Below the pieces are notes generated by a model. It was given only the letters and a program-made list of their open reading frames with translations. It was not told where the DNA came from and ran no database searches. From an uncultured Clostridia bacterium (GTDB taxonomy: Bacteria > Bacillota > Clostridia > Christensenellales > Borkfalkiaceae): a stretch of 64,000 nt of DNA. This document shows, one piece after another, positions 17,629-26,006 of this stretch (positions are counted from its first letter, which is position 1; each line of letters starts with the position of its first letter). A program made the translations under genes and the position numbers. The stretch spans positions 24,749 to 88,748 of the forward strand of contig CANRGG010000002.1 of NCBI GenBank assembly GCA_947630115.1, written 5' to 3'.

Positions 17629-18315
17629 TCAATATTGTCCCGAGGAGGAAGGCGAGGCGTATAAGTCAAATTCACCTTCAAGGTCGAAGGTCTCGCCCGC
17701 GTCGAAGGCGGCGAGCTTGGAGATCGACACCTCGTAGGCGGTCATCGTCACGACGTCCTTTTCGCTCAGTTTCTTTTGATATTCCCGGCTCTGGATCCTG
17801 CCCGAGAGCGCAACCCGGTCGCCCACTTTGAGATTCTGCACAAATCTTGCGTTGCGTCCCCAGGCAATGCAGGGGATATAGTCCGACTTGTTGTAGGCGC
17901 GGTTGACGGCGATGAGAAGATCGGCGATCTCGCGGTTGAACGGCGTGGTGCGGTAAATGGGAGGTTTGCAGATATAGCCCGAGAGCACGATACTGTTGGG
18001 GTTGCGCGAGGGGACGTTTTCGACGATCTCGCGGACAAAAACCGTCAGCATGAGCCGGGATTTGCCGTTTTCGAGCTTATTGTAGCTGCGGAACTGCCCC
18101 AGCGCGCAGATGACGCTCCCGACACGCAGATCGTTTTTTTCGATGATCCGCTCCGAGATGGTGACGGGCAGGATGTCCGCCTGTCCCGACAGCCGCATGA
18201 CTTTCACAAACAGTTCGTAAAATCCCTCGCCGTACACTTCATGCGAAAAAGTTGCCTCCGAAACGATCTCCCCCGTAAAATAGACCTTGTTGTTTTTTTC
18301 CGAATTGTAATCCAT
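17629..18315 (-). CDS. Two-OB-fold single-stranded DNA-binding protein
   Basis: A 228-residue protein that reads as two tandem OB folds: residues ~10-105 (KVYFTGEIVSEATFSHEVYG) and ~110-205 (NSIVLSGYICKPPIYRTTPF, then IPCIAWGRNARFVQNLKVGD and VALSGRIQSREYQ). The second has the typical SSB strand pattern. The short C-terminus ends SSSGQY and lacks the usual acidic DDDIPF-like tip of SSB, so it may not recruit the SSB interactome in the standard way. The ATG at 18313-18315 is used. A GGAGG lies 14 nt upstream, longer than normal, and an in-frame TTG overlaps that site, so the start is not certain. Confidence 0.75.
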   Translation of the reverse strand: MDYNSEKNNKVYFTGEIVSEATFSHEVYGEGFYELFVKVMRLSGQADILPVTISERIIEKNDLRVGSVICALGQFRSYNKLENGKSRLMLTVFVREIVENVPSRNPNSIVLSGYICKPPIYRTTPFNREIADLLIAVNRAYNKSDYIPCIAWGRNARFVQNLKVGDRVALSGRIQSREYQKKLSEKDVVTMTAYEVSISKLAAFDAGETFDLEGEFDLYASPSSSGQY

Positions 18316-18360
18316 TGTATTGTTTATGACCTCCAAAGGTGTTTCTTGCCGAATTTCCGT

Positions 18361-19128
18361 TTAGCCGTTTTTAAGAAATTGTCTGCCCGTGCCGTCGATC
18401 GAATAATTTTCACGGTAAATGAGCTCGCCAATGGGGACAAACTCGAAGCCGCGCGCACGGAGAGTGTCGAAAATGATGGGAAGGGCTTCCGCCGTGTGCA
18501 GCCCGTTGTTGTGGCAGAGGATGATGGAGCCGCTCTTCACCCGTTCCACAATGCGCGCCGCGATATCCCCCGCCGAAAGGTCTTTCCAATCGAGCGAGTC
18601 CACGTCCCATTGAATGGGATAGAGCCCCATTTTGTTGCTGGTATCGATGAGGGTATTGTTATAGTCGCCGTAGGGCGGACGGAAGAGGGTGACGGGCTTG
18701 CCCGTAACCGCCGTAATCGCCGCGGACGAGCTTTGAAGCTCCGCCTCGATCTCGCCCTCCGAAAGTTTGGACATATAGGAATGCGTCGCGCTGTGCGTGC
18801 CGATCTCATGTCCCGCCGCGTCCAGCTTTTTCACGTAGTCGGGATACTTCTTCGTCCAGAATTCCACCATAAAAAAGGTCGCGCGGACCTTGGCGGCTTC
18901 CAGATTTTTCAGGATCGCGTCGGTGTGTTCGGTGCCCCATGCGCAGTCGAAGGAGATCGCCACCTTGTTGTCCGTCCGCTCCACCGAATAGATGGGCAGC
19001 GAACGGGCGGCGCTCCACCAGACCTCCTCCGCGCCCGCGGCTTTCGCCGAAACCGCGCCCGCCGCCAACAAGATCATAAACACCGCGGCGACCGCCAAGT
19101 ACTTCAAACGAAGCGTGATGACTTTCAT
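18361..19128 (-). CDS. PdaB-like polysaccharide deacetylase
   Basis: A 255-residue secreted or membrane-anchored protein with an N-terminal hydrophobic signal segment (~8-30) and a NodB-type deacetylase domain. Motif 1 is SFDCAWG (D61), in which the second aspartate of the usual DD pair is Cys, as in the sporulation protein PdaB (typically FDIxWG). The metal histidines are H112 and H116 (THSATH), and RPPYGDYN is motif 3. PdaB-type proteins act in spore cortex maturation or maintenance. AGGAG is 7 nt before the ATG. Sporulation role is from the family, not shown here. Confidence 0.85.
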   Translation of the reverse strand: MKVITLRLKYLAVAAVFMILLAAGAVSAKAAGAEEVWWSAARSLPIYSVERTDNKVAISFDCAWGTEHTDAILKNLEAAKVRATFFMVEFWTKKYPDYVKKLDAAGHEIGTHSATHSYMSKLSEGEIEAELQSSSAAITAVTGKPVTLFRPPYGDYNNTLIDTSNKMGLYPIQWDVDSLDWKDLSAGDIAARIVERVKSGSIILCHNNGLHTAEALPIIFDTLRARGFEFVPIGELIYRENYSIDGTGRQFLKNG

Positions 19129-19249
19129 TCCCTTGCTCCTATATGATAAAATATCCGCAGACTCGTATTTTGAAAGAAATTGTCAGGAAAAATACGATCG
19201 TGTCGAATGTCCGTCCGCAGATCGTTCGGGGACGGCTTGTTCTATTTCT

Positions 19250-19372
19250 ATGGCAAAAGCGGGGGAATTATGCAAAGAAAAAACGTGGCGGGACAAAGAA
19301 AAAAACGCAAAACAGGTCATCGAAAAAGGACGGAAAAGGACAAAGAGTAACGCCGAAAAGGCAAAGAAATAA
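19250..19372 (+). CDS. Possible 40-residue lysine-rich ORF
   Basis: The 297-nt gap at 19129-19425 contains a short frame (MAKAGELCKEKTWRDKEK... ending NAEKAKK) with about one third lysine, directly followed by a strong hairpin. It has no ribosome binding site and its A-rich composition could be coincidental. No promoter is clear. It is kept only as a possibility; otherwise the gap holds just the 5' leader of the deacetylase gene and the terminator. Confidence 0.2.
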   Translation: MAKAGELCKEKTWRDKEKNAKQVIEKGRKRTKSNAEKAKK

Positions 19373-19401
19373 GGCGCGGCGGACCTTTGGTCCGCCGCGC
19401 C
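19373..19401 (-). terminator. Terminator downstream of the 19426 membrane-protein gene
   Basis: Perfect stem GGCGCGGCGGACC / GGTCCGCCGCGCC with a 3-nt loop. On the minus strand a T-rich tract (TTATTTCTTT) follows. Confidence 0.7.
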
Positions 19402-19425
19402 CCGTTCAAACTGATTTCAAATTTA

Positions 19426-20151
19426 TTATCCGATCAAGGCTGCCGCAAGGGAGAGGATCATCCCCAAAGTCAGCAGGATCTGCCCGATGAAAAAGGGAAG
19501 GCGCGGATAGAGCGCGCGCTTTTTCTGTCCGAGTTTTTCCGCCGCACAGCGGGAAAAAATCTCCCCCGCCGCCAAAAACGCCGCGCCGAGCAGCACAAAC
19601 AGCGTGGAATAGAGGATCTGTGCCGCAAACAGGGCGACGGAAAAGACGAAGAGCCCTGCTTCCGCGGCAAGATAGAGAACGTCCGCCGTCTGAAAGATCA
19701 GCGTTTTGCCGTCCTTTTTTCCGCGCGAGAGATAGCCCGCCGCCGCGCCGCCCCCCGCCGCTGCAAAGACGGCCGCGAGAAGCCAGAGGAAGGGACGGGG
19801 CATTCCGACGCGGTCCGCGAACAATTCGCCGACCAGGACAAGCTGTAAGACCGCCGCCGCGAACAAAATGATCTTCCCGATGGGAAGGGCAAGATGGAAT
19901 TTCTCGTCGAAGGCGCCGCAGGCTTCGCCGGCCGCGATCAAAAAGACGGCGAAATAGACAAGCGGCTCCCCGGGCGCCAGACAGGCGAGCGCGGTGCCCC
20001 AACAGAGCAGGGGCAGCGGCTTCAAAAATCCGCCCGCGCGGAACTTGCCGCGCAGGACAAATCCTGCCCACACCGCCGCCGACGCGAAAAACAGCACGAA
20101 AAAGATCCAAAAACAGATCTCCGCGGCTTGGTTTGCAAATTGCAGCGGCAT
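19426..20151 (-). CDS. Polytopic membrane protein of unknown function
   Basis: A 241-residue, very hydrophobic protein with about seven to eight membrane segments and few charged loops (RGKKDGK, EKLGQKKR). The layout is loosely like the YhhN/lysoplasmalogenase family, but no decisive motif is seen, so no function is given. The ATG at 20149-20151 is preceded by AAGGAGG at 6 nt; an overlapping frame in the same strand has no site. It lies 54 nt after comF and may be read with it. Confidence 0.75.
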   Translation of the reverse strand: MPLQFANQAAEICFWIFFVLFFASAAVWAGFVLRGKFRAGGFLKPLPLLCWGTALACLAPGEPLVYFAVFLIAAGEACGAFDEKFHLALPIGKIILFAAAVLQLVLVGELFADRVGMPRPFLWLLAAVFAAAGGGAAAGYLSRGKKDGKTLIFQTADVLYLAAEAGLFVFSVALFAAQILYSTLFVLLGAAFLAAGEIFSRCAAEKLGQKKRALYPRLPFFIGQILLTLGMILSLAAALIG

Positions 20152-20205
20152 AAGCCCCCTCCTTATCTCCCGATAACCCTATTATAAACCTTTTCCGCGA
20201 AAAAA

Positions 20206-20940
20206 TCAATCGCTTCCCGGTCTCTTTCTGGCGGGATCGGCCGAGGTGGGGTCGCCGACGCTCGTCACCGTCAGCACAAAGACCTTTTTCGCCTTCGCCG
20301 CGAGAAATTGCTTCGTCAGCTCGTTCGCCGTCGCGCCCGTCGTGAGGGTATCGTCTATGAGAAGGATGGTTTTGCCCTCCACCGCCTTCTTCTCCGTGAT
20401 TTTGAAGCAGCCCTCGAGGTTTTTCTGCCGTCCCCGCCTTCCAAGGGATTTCTGCTCGTCCGTCTCGCGCACTTTTTCCGCGGCGGAGAGCAGCGGAAGC
20501 CCGCTCTTTTGTGCAAGTCCCTCCGCGAGCAGGCGGGATTGATTGTATCCGCGCGCCCGCTCCGCTCGCGCCGTCATCGGGACAAAGGCGATCGCGTCCG
20601 CCTCGGGAAATTCTTTAAACCGCGGCAGCAGCAGCTCCAGAATCGTGCGGGAGAGGTATTTCTCTCCGTTTTTATAGCGCAAAACAAGCCGCGCAGCCTC
20701 TCCCTCATGCCGGAAAAGCGAACGCGCGGCCTCAAAAAGGGGACGCGTCTGCTTGCATTCAAGGCAGATCCCCTCCGCATGCTGTACCCGGCCGCAGATG
20801 GGACAGCACTTTTCTCCGATCCGGGGCAAGGCCTCGTTGCAGCGCCTGCAAATCCGCTCGCCGCCGAACACCTCCCGGCCGCAGATGTCGCAGGTGAAAT
20901 TGGGACGCCGGAATTTCTCCAAAAATTCGCTCGCTTTCAT
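20206..20940 (-). CDS. comF: ComF-family phosphoribosyltransferase-like protein
   Basis: A 244-residue protein with two N-terminal zinc-ribbon pairs (C17/C20, C31/C34; C45-C46/C49, C59/C62) and a C-terminal PRTase domain with the PRPP loop ILLIDDTLTTGAT. ComF proteins assist uptake of single-stranded DNA in natural transformation in competent bacteria, though many non-competent Firmicutes keep them. The RGYNQSRLLAEGLA segment is typical. The ATG at 20938-20940 is the natural N-terminus; an upstream extension enters the regulator gene region. It lies 14 nt after the XRE regulator gene. Confidence 0.9.
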   Translation of the reverse strand: MKASEFLEKFRRPNFTCDICGREVFGGERICRRCNEALPRIGEKCCPICGRVQHAEGICLECKQTRPLFEAARSLFRHEGEAARLVLRYKNGEKYLSRTILELLLPRFKEFPEADAIAFVPMTARAERARGYNQSRLLAEGLAQKSGLPLLSAAEKVRETDEQKSLGRRGRQKNLEGCFKITEKKAVEGKTILLIDDTLTTGATANELTKQFLAAKAKKVFVLTVTSVGDPTSADPARKRPGSD

Positions 20941-20954
20941 GCCGCTTTCGTGTT

Positions 20955-21176
20955 TTAACGGTAATTTTTCGCGCCCGTTTCGTCCTCTAACCCGAGCAGA
21001 TAGTCCGCCGAGACCTGAAAGAGCCGGCACAGCTTGACAAGATCGCCCGTCCCCAGATCGTGCGTCTCGTTCTCATAGCGGCTGACCGTGTTCTGGTTGC
21101 AGTGCAAAAGTTCCGCCAACTGCTGTTGCGACAGGTCCCGCTCTTCTCTCAATTCTTTGATCCGTTTCCCGTACAT
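20955..21176 (-). CDS. XRE-family helix-turn-helix regulator
   Basis: A 73-residue Cro/CI-type DNA-binding protein (IKELREERDLSQQQLAELLH, then CNQNTVSRYENETHDL, then LVKLCRLFQVSADYLLGL), essentially one HTH domain. It lies directly before comF. The start ATG at 21174-21176 has no good ribosome binding site, and TATATT lies 8 nt upstream, so the message may be nearly leaderless. Upstream imperfect palindromes (CCAAA/TTTGG at 21181-21199; TATCC/GGATA at 21217-21232) could be its own operators. Confidence 0.85.
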   Translation of the reverse strand: MYGKRIKELREERDLSQQQLAELLHCNQNTVSRYENETHDLGTGDLVKLCRLFQVSADYLLGLEDETGAKNYR

Positions 21177-21331
21177 ATTACCAAAATATACGAATTTGGG
21201 ATATTTGTTCTTTTTTATCCTGTTTCGGGATAAAAAGGAAGTCGATCGGGCGCGAAAAAACAAAAAAAGCGACGAAAAATATCGCCGCTTGTCTTTTTTT
21301 GTCCGTGCCGTTCCCAAAGAGGGGAGGCAAA

Positions 21332-21823
21332 TCAGAAGTCGTCCTCGTCGGGCTCTTCTTCCTCGTCGTCCTCGTCGTCGGTGAGCGTGTAGATCTCGTC
21401 CCCGGTGACATATTCGAGATCCTCTTCATCGTCCACCGCTTCCTCTTCTTCCTCCTCTTCTTCCTCTTCGAGCTCGTCCTCGTCGAACGTCTCGCCGATC
21501 TCCTCCATCTCGCCGTTCATGTCGTCCGTTTCGTCGTCGAGATATTCCCGCCATTCGTCGTCATCCTCGTCCTCGGGGTCGGGCTCCTCTTCGAATTCCG
21601 ATTTGCGGCGGCATTCCTCGCACATCTTTTCTCCTGCGCGCATCATGTTTTCGCCGCAGACGGGACAGAGCTCCGTGGGGAGTTCGTTCTCCTCTTCCTC
21701 TTCGAGCTCATCGACATCCGTCCGGATCCCCTTCATCTCTTTCAGGCACACGTCGCAATATTCCTGCACTTCCGGGTTGATATAATTCAACTCGCAGCGC
21801 GGGCATTTCATGTATCTCACCAT
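21332..21823 (-). CDS. Zinc-ribbon protein with very acidic C-terminus
   Basis: A 163-residue protein. Two Cys4 zinc-binding units are visible (C7, C10, C23, C26 and C53, C56, C68, C71), each followed by acidic stretches; after residue 76 the protein is almost entirely Glu and Asp with few hydrophobics (for example a run of ten Glu in the DELEEEE segment near residue 120). It resembles no enzyme. It may bind basic proteins or nucleic-acid machinery through the zinc ribbons. The start at 21821-21823 has AAGGA 6 nt upstream. Confidence 0.75.
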   Translation of the reverse strand: MVRYMKCPRCELNYINPEVQEYCDVCLKEMKGIRTDVDELEEEEENELPTELCPVCGENMMRAGEKMCEECRRKSEFEEEPDPEDEDDDEWREYLDDETDDMNGEMEEIGETFDEDELEEEEEEEEEEAVDDEEDLEYVTGDEIYTLTDDEDDEEEEPDEDDF

Positions 21824-21964
21824 ATCTTTCCTTCGCCCCCTTGTTTTTCTTGATTTGCGATAGGCTAATAAATTATATTAGGTATTATTGTTTTTGTAAA
21901 CTGTTTTTTTGCGGTTTTCCCAAAAAAATCGTCGTTTTTGAAAAATTTTTTTCGGGTGAAAGAA

Positions 21965-21995
21965 AAACCCGTCTCAAAAGACGGGTTTCCCGGGT
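21965..21995 (-). terminator. Terminator after the large lipoprotein gene
   Basis: Stem AAACCCGTCT / AGACGGGTTT with a 4-nt loop; on the minus strand the 3' side continues into TTTTTCTTT. Confidence 0.75.
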
Positions 21996-22002
21996 TTTCA
22001 AA

Positions 22003-24381
22003 TTATTCCTGAGGTTTTTCTTCGGAAGTTTCCTCGGGCTTTTCTTCGTTCGTCTCCGCGGGCGCATTATCCGATTGCTCAGAAGCAGACTCCGCCGGCT
22101 CTTCCGCGGCGTTTTCCGCCGTTTCGGGCGCCTGATCGGGCTCCTGCGGCGTCTCATCCTCGGATCCCGCCTCTTCTTCGGGCGTTTCGGCCTCTTCCGT
22201 TTCAGGCTCTTCGGGTTCCTCCGGCTCTTCCGCAGGCGCCTCTTCGGGCTGAGGCTCCGGCTGGTCCGCATAGACGTCCACGCTCTTGTCGTCCGTCGTA
22301 TCGACGAACATCTTCTCTTCCTTCTCTTCCTCTTCGCTCTTCCTGGAGCGCATGACGAGGTACACGCCGACGGCAACGCCGAGCACGACGACGCCGATCG
22401 CAATGCCGATCAACGCGCCTGCCCAAGCAGGAAGCCCGCCGGACGTCTCTTCCTCCGACGAGGGCGCCGTGTAATGTTCGAGCGTCGTTTTCCAATAAGA
22501 ATCGATCGCGTCGATGTCATTTTCGCTCTTGGAGCCGATCTCATGGATGAACATGCTGCGAAGATCTTTTCCGCTCTTGGTGTAAGCCTCGAAATCGGCG
22601 ATGTCCTCCTGATGATAGAGCTCATAGTCCGACTCGCCGCTCTCGGTCTTGGCTTCCTCGATGTTTTCATAGAAAAGATCGGTCTTGCCCGTGTAGAAAT
22701 AGTATTTTATAGCGGTCGAAAGGGCGGTCCTGTCCTCGTCCGTGAGCTCCGCAAGATACCCTTCGTCACCCAGCGTTTCGTCGAGCCTGTCGTTATAATC
22801 GCTCAGCTCGGAGTTGTTCATCAGCGCGCCGCTGGCGTTTTTCAGATCCACATAGGCGACATAGTTATAGGAGGAACTGCCGATCGTCTCCGCATCTGCG
22901 AAGAAGAGACGTCCGTCGAGGACCTCGATGTCATACCAGGATCTGGCATGCTCGATCCGGAGGACCTGCGTCGGCCGGTAGGGCTTGTTGGCGTCATAGT
23001 TCAGCGTCTTGTAATTTTCCTCGCTGCCGTTGTAGACCACCCGGAACACATAGTTGCCGGCATTGCCCGACGTCGTATAGTAGAGATAGCGGTAGGTGGG
23101 GTCGGAATCGTCGATACAGACGAGCGTCGCCGTCCCAATTCCCTGCGCGATCCTTACAACATTCGCCTCGCCCGCTTCGTTCACGTCGACGCGGTAAATG
23201 TTGGAATCTGCCGTGTAGAGATAATGATGTTCGCCGTTTTCAACGTAATAGATCGCCTCGTCGTTCGCCTTCTCGGTATCGGTGGGCTGCGCCACAATGT
23301 CGAGCGTCTCATCGGAGTTTCTGGTGACGGAATTGCCGGTCTCCAGCTTGTCCGCGGGAAGGAAATAGAGCCAAGCCGCTTCGCCGACAGAGCCGGTCGT
23401 CGCAAGGTCTGCCCTCGTGAAATAAATTCCGTCGTCCGTGACCGATTGCACCGTGTAGGTGAAGCCCGCCGCGGAAAGCGGAGTGCTGCCCGCCAGATCG
23501 TGCGAGAAGATGGTGGGGTTCTCCTGATAGATCGAGCCGATCCCGTCGAGGAGAAGGGTCCCGAAGTTCAGATAGGGCTCTTCGTCGTTCTCTTCGAGGT
23601 AATCCTCGTTCCAGGCATAGTCCCGGATCTCCGCATAGGGGCATTCCGTGACGTCCGCCCGCACGCGGAAAAGCTGATTATAGTCCCGATCGTGCGAGCC
23701 GTTCGGCATGTCCGCGTCCATCGTGACGCCCATCGTGTAATATGCGTAAGGATCCTCTTTATTTTCCGAAAAAATAACGTCGCTCACGCCTTTTGCAAGC
23801 ACAGTGTCCTGCTTCTTCGCCGTATTATAGGAATGAAGGGTCTCGCTCTGAGTATAGAGGACGTAGACCGTGCCGTCCACCTGCACGAAGCGGTAATTCG
23901 CCGCGTTGTCGGAGACGTTGAAGTAGCTCTCCACCGAGCTGCCGTCGAGCTTCGCGCTCTTGAAGTCGAGATAGTTCTGCTCGATCTCGCCGACCGTATT
24001 TTCGATGTTGTTGGGGGTCGCATAATAGACGCGGTCGCCGTAGATGTAGATACCCGCCTCATAGTCCCCCGCAGCCATGAGCGAAGGAACGACGATCTCG
24101 CCCGAAGCACCCGAGGAAAGCTCGGATTTTTTCACCCGCATGAGCGCGCCCTTCACGGGATCGCCGTAAGTGTTGTCTGCCGTGTAGCTCTCGACTCCGT
24201 TGATGAAATAAATATAATCCTGCACCTCGACGACAAAGCCGCCGTTGGAGGTTGCCGTCCCGCTCGGGATCCCGGATAACGGCTTGAATTTTCCGCCGCA
24301 GCCGGCGAGCGAAGCCGCCGCCGTCACCGCAAGCGTCCCGGCGGTAAAGACCGTCATCAATTTTTTCAAAGTGTTCCGCAT
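22003..24381 (-). CDS. Large lipoprotein with C-terminal membrane helix and acidic tail
   Basis: A 792-residue protein of unknown function. It has a lipoprotein signal peptide with lipobox LAGC (Cys28). A long extracytoplasmic part (~30-655) contains repeated short strands of the form IYRVDV, IYFINGV, VYYATPN, YLYTADSN, suggesting a beta-propeller like those in DUF5050-type proteins. Near residue 665 a hydrophobic helix (WAGALIGIAIGVVVLGVAVG) is followed by a basic RSRKS stop-transfer and a ~105-residue cytoplasmic tail of Glu, Pro, Thr and Ala repeats. Having both a lipid anchor and a C-terminal transmembrane helix is unusual. The promoter is at 24431-24459. Confidence 0.8.
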   Translation of the reverse strand: MRNTLKKLMTVFTAGTLAVTAAASLAGCGGKFKPLSGIPSGTATSNGGFVVEVQDYIYFINGVESYTADNTYGDPVKGALMRVKKSELSSGASGEIVVPSLMAAGDYEAGIYIYGDRVYYATPNNIENTVGEIEQNYLDFKSAKLDGSSVESYFNVSDNAANYRFVQVDGTVYVLYTQSETLHSYNTAKKQDTVLAKGVSDVIFSENKEDPYAYYTMGVTMDADMPNGSHDRDYNQLFRVRADVTECPYAEIRDYAWNEDYLEENDEEPYLNFGTLLLDGIGSIYQENPTIFSHDLAGSTPLSAAGFTYTVQSVTDDGIYFTRADLATTGSVGEAAWLYFLPADKLETGNSVTRNSDETLDIVAQPTDTEKANDEAIYYVENGEHHYLYTADSNIYRVDVNEAGEANVVRIAQGIGTATLVCIDDSDPTYRYLYYTTSGNAGNYVFRVVYNGSEENYKTLNYDANKPYRPTQVLRIEHARSWYDIEVLDGRLFFADAETIGSSSYNYVAYVDLKNASGALMNNSELSDYNDRLDETLGDEGYLAELTDEDRTALSTAIKYYFYTGKTDLFYENIEEAKTESGESDYELYHQEDIADFEAYTKSGKDLRSMFIHEIGSKSENDIDAIDSYWKTTLEHYTAPSSEEETSGGLPAWAGALIGIAIGVVVLGVAVGVYLVMRSRKSEEEEKEEKMFVDTTDDKSVDVYADQPEPQPEEAPAEEPEEPEEPETEEAETPEEEAGSEDETPQEPDQAPETAENAAEEPAESASEQSDNAPAETNEEKPEETSEEKPQE

Positions 24382-24430
24382 AAGAAGTTCCTTTTTCCGA
24401 AAAATATAAGGTTCTACTTTTTCTTCCCCT

Positions 24431-24459
24431 ATTATATACTAAAACAAGCGTTTTGACAA
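24431..24459 (-). promoter_or_regulatory. Promoter of the large lipoprotein gene
   Basis: Minus-strand TTGTCA (24454-24459), 17-nt spacer, TATAAT (24431-24436). Confidence 0.65.
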
Positions 24460-24520
24460 TCGAAAAGCTATAAAATTTGCAAGATTTCTCTCTAATTTTT
24501 TGCAAACGGAGGTATTTTCA

Positions 24521-24850
24521 ATGGAAAAATTCGGCATTTTCGAACTTTTGGACGCACTGTCCGCCGCCACCGCGCGGGAAATTCCGCCCGAAGAGGAAAG
24601 CCCGCAAAAGGGGACGGACGAAAATCTCTCTCCTTCCGTCCGCGACGCGGCGTTTTCCGCCCCCGTCTACGGCGTCTTTCCGCCCGAAGCGGGTGGATCT
24701 TCCGCAGCCGCCAAGCCCGCCCCGGAGGGCGCGTCCCCCGAACCGCCGCCCAAGGCGCCGCCGGCCCCGAAACCCTCCCCGGAAGCGGACGCTTTGAGGG
24801 GATTTTACGCGCGGCATGACGCCGTCGCCAAAAAGGCAAAGGGGAAATAA
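24521..24850 (+). CDS. Hypothetical proline- and alanine-rich small protein
   Basis: A 109-residue protein of unknown function. The N-terminal 20 residues (MEKFGIFELLDALSAATARE) could form an amphipathic helix. The rest is largely disordered, with Pro, Glu, Ala and Ser (EPPPKAPPAPKPSPE), ending in a short basic helix (GFYARHDAVAKKAKGK). The start is supported by GGAGG 8 nt upstream. It is divergent from the lipoprotein gene. Confidence 0.65.
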   Translation: MEKFGIFELLDALSAATAREIPPEEESPQKGTDENLSPSVRDAAFSAPVYGVFPPEAGGSSAAAKPAPEGASPEPPPKAPPAPKPSPEADALRGFYARHDAVAKKAKGK

Positions 24851-24864
24851 GGTCAAGACGAAAA

Positions 24865-24898
24865 AACCGACCGCTTCTGCGGTCGGTTGAATTTTTTT
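24865..24898. terminator. Bidirectional terminator between 24521 gene and rpsI
   Basis: Perfect stem AACCGACCGC / GCGGTCGGTT with a 4-nt loop, A-run on the left and T-run on the right. Confidence 0.8.
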
Positions 24899-24901
24899 CC
24901 A

Positions 24902-25315
24902 TCATCTCTTGGAGAACTGCGGCGCACGGCGCGCTTTTTTGAGACCGTACTTCTTTCTCTCCTTGACTCTCGGGTCGCGGGTGAGGAAGCCTGCCTTTTT
25001 GAGGGCGGGTCTCGTTTCGGGCTCCGCTTCGAGGAGCGCCCGCGAGATCCCCAAGCGGATCGCGCCCGCCTGGCCGGTGAATCCGCCGCCGACGACGCTG
25101 ACGCGCACGTCATATTTGCCTTCCGCGCCGACTTCCGCAAGCGGCTGCTTGACGATGAATTGCGTCGTGCCCTGCGGGAAATAATCTTCGAGAGCTCTGC
25201 CGTTGATCACGATCTCTCCGCTGCCCGAGGGAATGAGACGGACGCGCGCGATCGCCTTCTTTCTGCGACCCGTGCCCCAATACTGCAATTTCTTTTTCAA
25301 ATTCGCTTTCGCCAT
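24902..25315 (-). CDS. rpsI: 30S ribosomal protein S9
   Basis: A 137-residue protein. It has the S9 hallmarks [16 protein letters not shown], the [19 protein letters not shown] core and the conserved C-terminus RAPQFSKR, whose last arginine reaches the P-site tRNA. It lies 14 nt after rplM, as in most bacteria. Confidence 0.98.
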   Translation of the reverse strand: MAKANLKKKLQYWGTGRRKKAIARVRLIPSGSGEIVINGRALEDYFPQGTTQFIVKQPLAEVGAEGKYDVRVSVVGGGFTGQAGAIRLGISRALLEAEPETRPALKKAGFLTRDPRVKERKKYGLKKARRAPQFSKR

Positions 25316-25329
25316 TTCATTACCTCACA

Positions 25330-25761
25330 TCAAAACAATTTTAATACTTCGGGCTTCTGCGCCTCATGATTGTGCTCGCTGCCTTTGTAGACGCGCAGCT
25401 TTTTGATCATCTGTCTGCCAAGCGAATTTTTGGGAAGCATTCCCCGCACCGCCTCGTAGACCGCAAGATCGCTCCGCTCCGCCATGAGCTTGCCGTATGC
25501 GATCTCCTTCAGCCCGCCGATATATCCGGTGTGATAGCGATAATATTTGTCCTCGAGTTTCTTGCCCGTCAGGACGATCTTATCGCTGTTGAGAATGATG
25601 ACAAAGTCGCCCGTGTCCACGTTGGGCGTGAACGTAGGCTTGTTTTTCCCGCGCAGGATCGCCGCGACTTTGGACGCCACTCTCCCGAGCGGAAGTCCTG
25701 CCGCGTCTACGACATACCACTTTCTTTCGACCGTCTGCGCTTTTGCCATATAGGTTTTCAT
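25330..25761 (-). CDS. rplM: 50S ribosomal protein L13
   Basis: A 143-residue protein, the usual L13 length. It has [19 protein letters not shown] near the N-terminus, then [18 protein letters not shown] and [12 protein letters not shown]. The start ATG at 25759-25761 has AAGGAG 7 nt upstream; the in-frame extension (33 codons) falls in the leader. Transcribed with rpsI from the promoter at 25856-25884 through a structured leader. Confidence 0.98.
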   Translation of the reverse strand: MKTYMAKAQTVERKWYVVDAAGLPLGRVASKVAAILRGKNKPTFTPNVDTGDFVIILNSDKIVLTGKKLEDKYYRYHTGYIGGLKEIAYGKLMAERSDLAVYEAVRGMLPKNSLGRQMIKKLRVYKGSEHNHEAQKPEVLKLF

Positions 25762-25792
25762 ATTCGTACTCCTTGAATGGGGCTCCTGCCCG

Positions 25793-25829
25793 ATCAATTT
25801 GCTTTTTTCTTTGATTTCCGGTGCAGGAA
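25793..25829 (-). promoter_or_regulatory. Leader stem-loop of rplM-rpsI (L13-leader candidate)
   Basis: The ~88-nt leader can fold into a long hairpin on the minus strand: TTCCTGC pairs with GCAGGAG (one wobble), then CCG with CGG and ATCAA with TTGAT, over an A-rich loop. It ends ~20 nt before the ribosome binding site. Firmicute rplM operons are known to carry an autoregulatory L13 leader; assignment here is by position and fold only. Confidence 0.45.
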
Positions 25830-25855
25830 CGGGGCTTCCCGCCGATTTCCCCTTC

Positions 25856-25884
25856 ATTATAGGCTATCGCAAAATTTCAGTCAA
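25856..25884 (-). promoter_or_regulatory. Promoter of rplM-rpsI
   Basis: Minus-strand TTGACT (25879-25884), 17-nt spacer, TATAAT (25856-25861). Confidence 0.8.
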
Positions 25885-26006
25885 GCTGTTTTGAGTTGCG
25901 ATTTTAAGATTTTTTCGGAAAAAACAAAAATTTTTTCGGAATAAGTTGCTTCACATCCTCTTTTTTCGCGGGAGCAGCCCTTATTCCTTATTCTTTTATG
26001 CAACTT

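Noticed and set aside
21841..24279. 812-codon plus-strand frame opposite the large lipoprotein.
   Set aside because: Its Arg/Leu/Phe-rich translation is the mirror of the lipoprotein; no start signal or domain. The lipoprotein has a signal peptide and lipobox.
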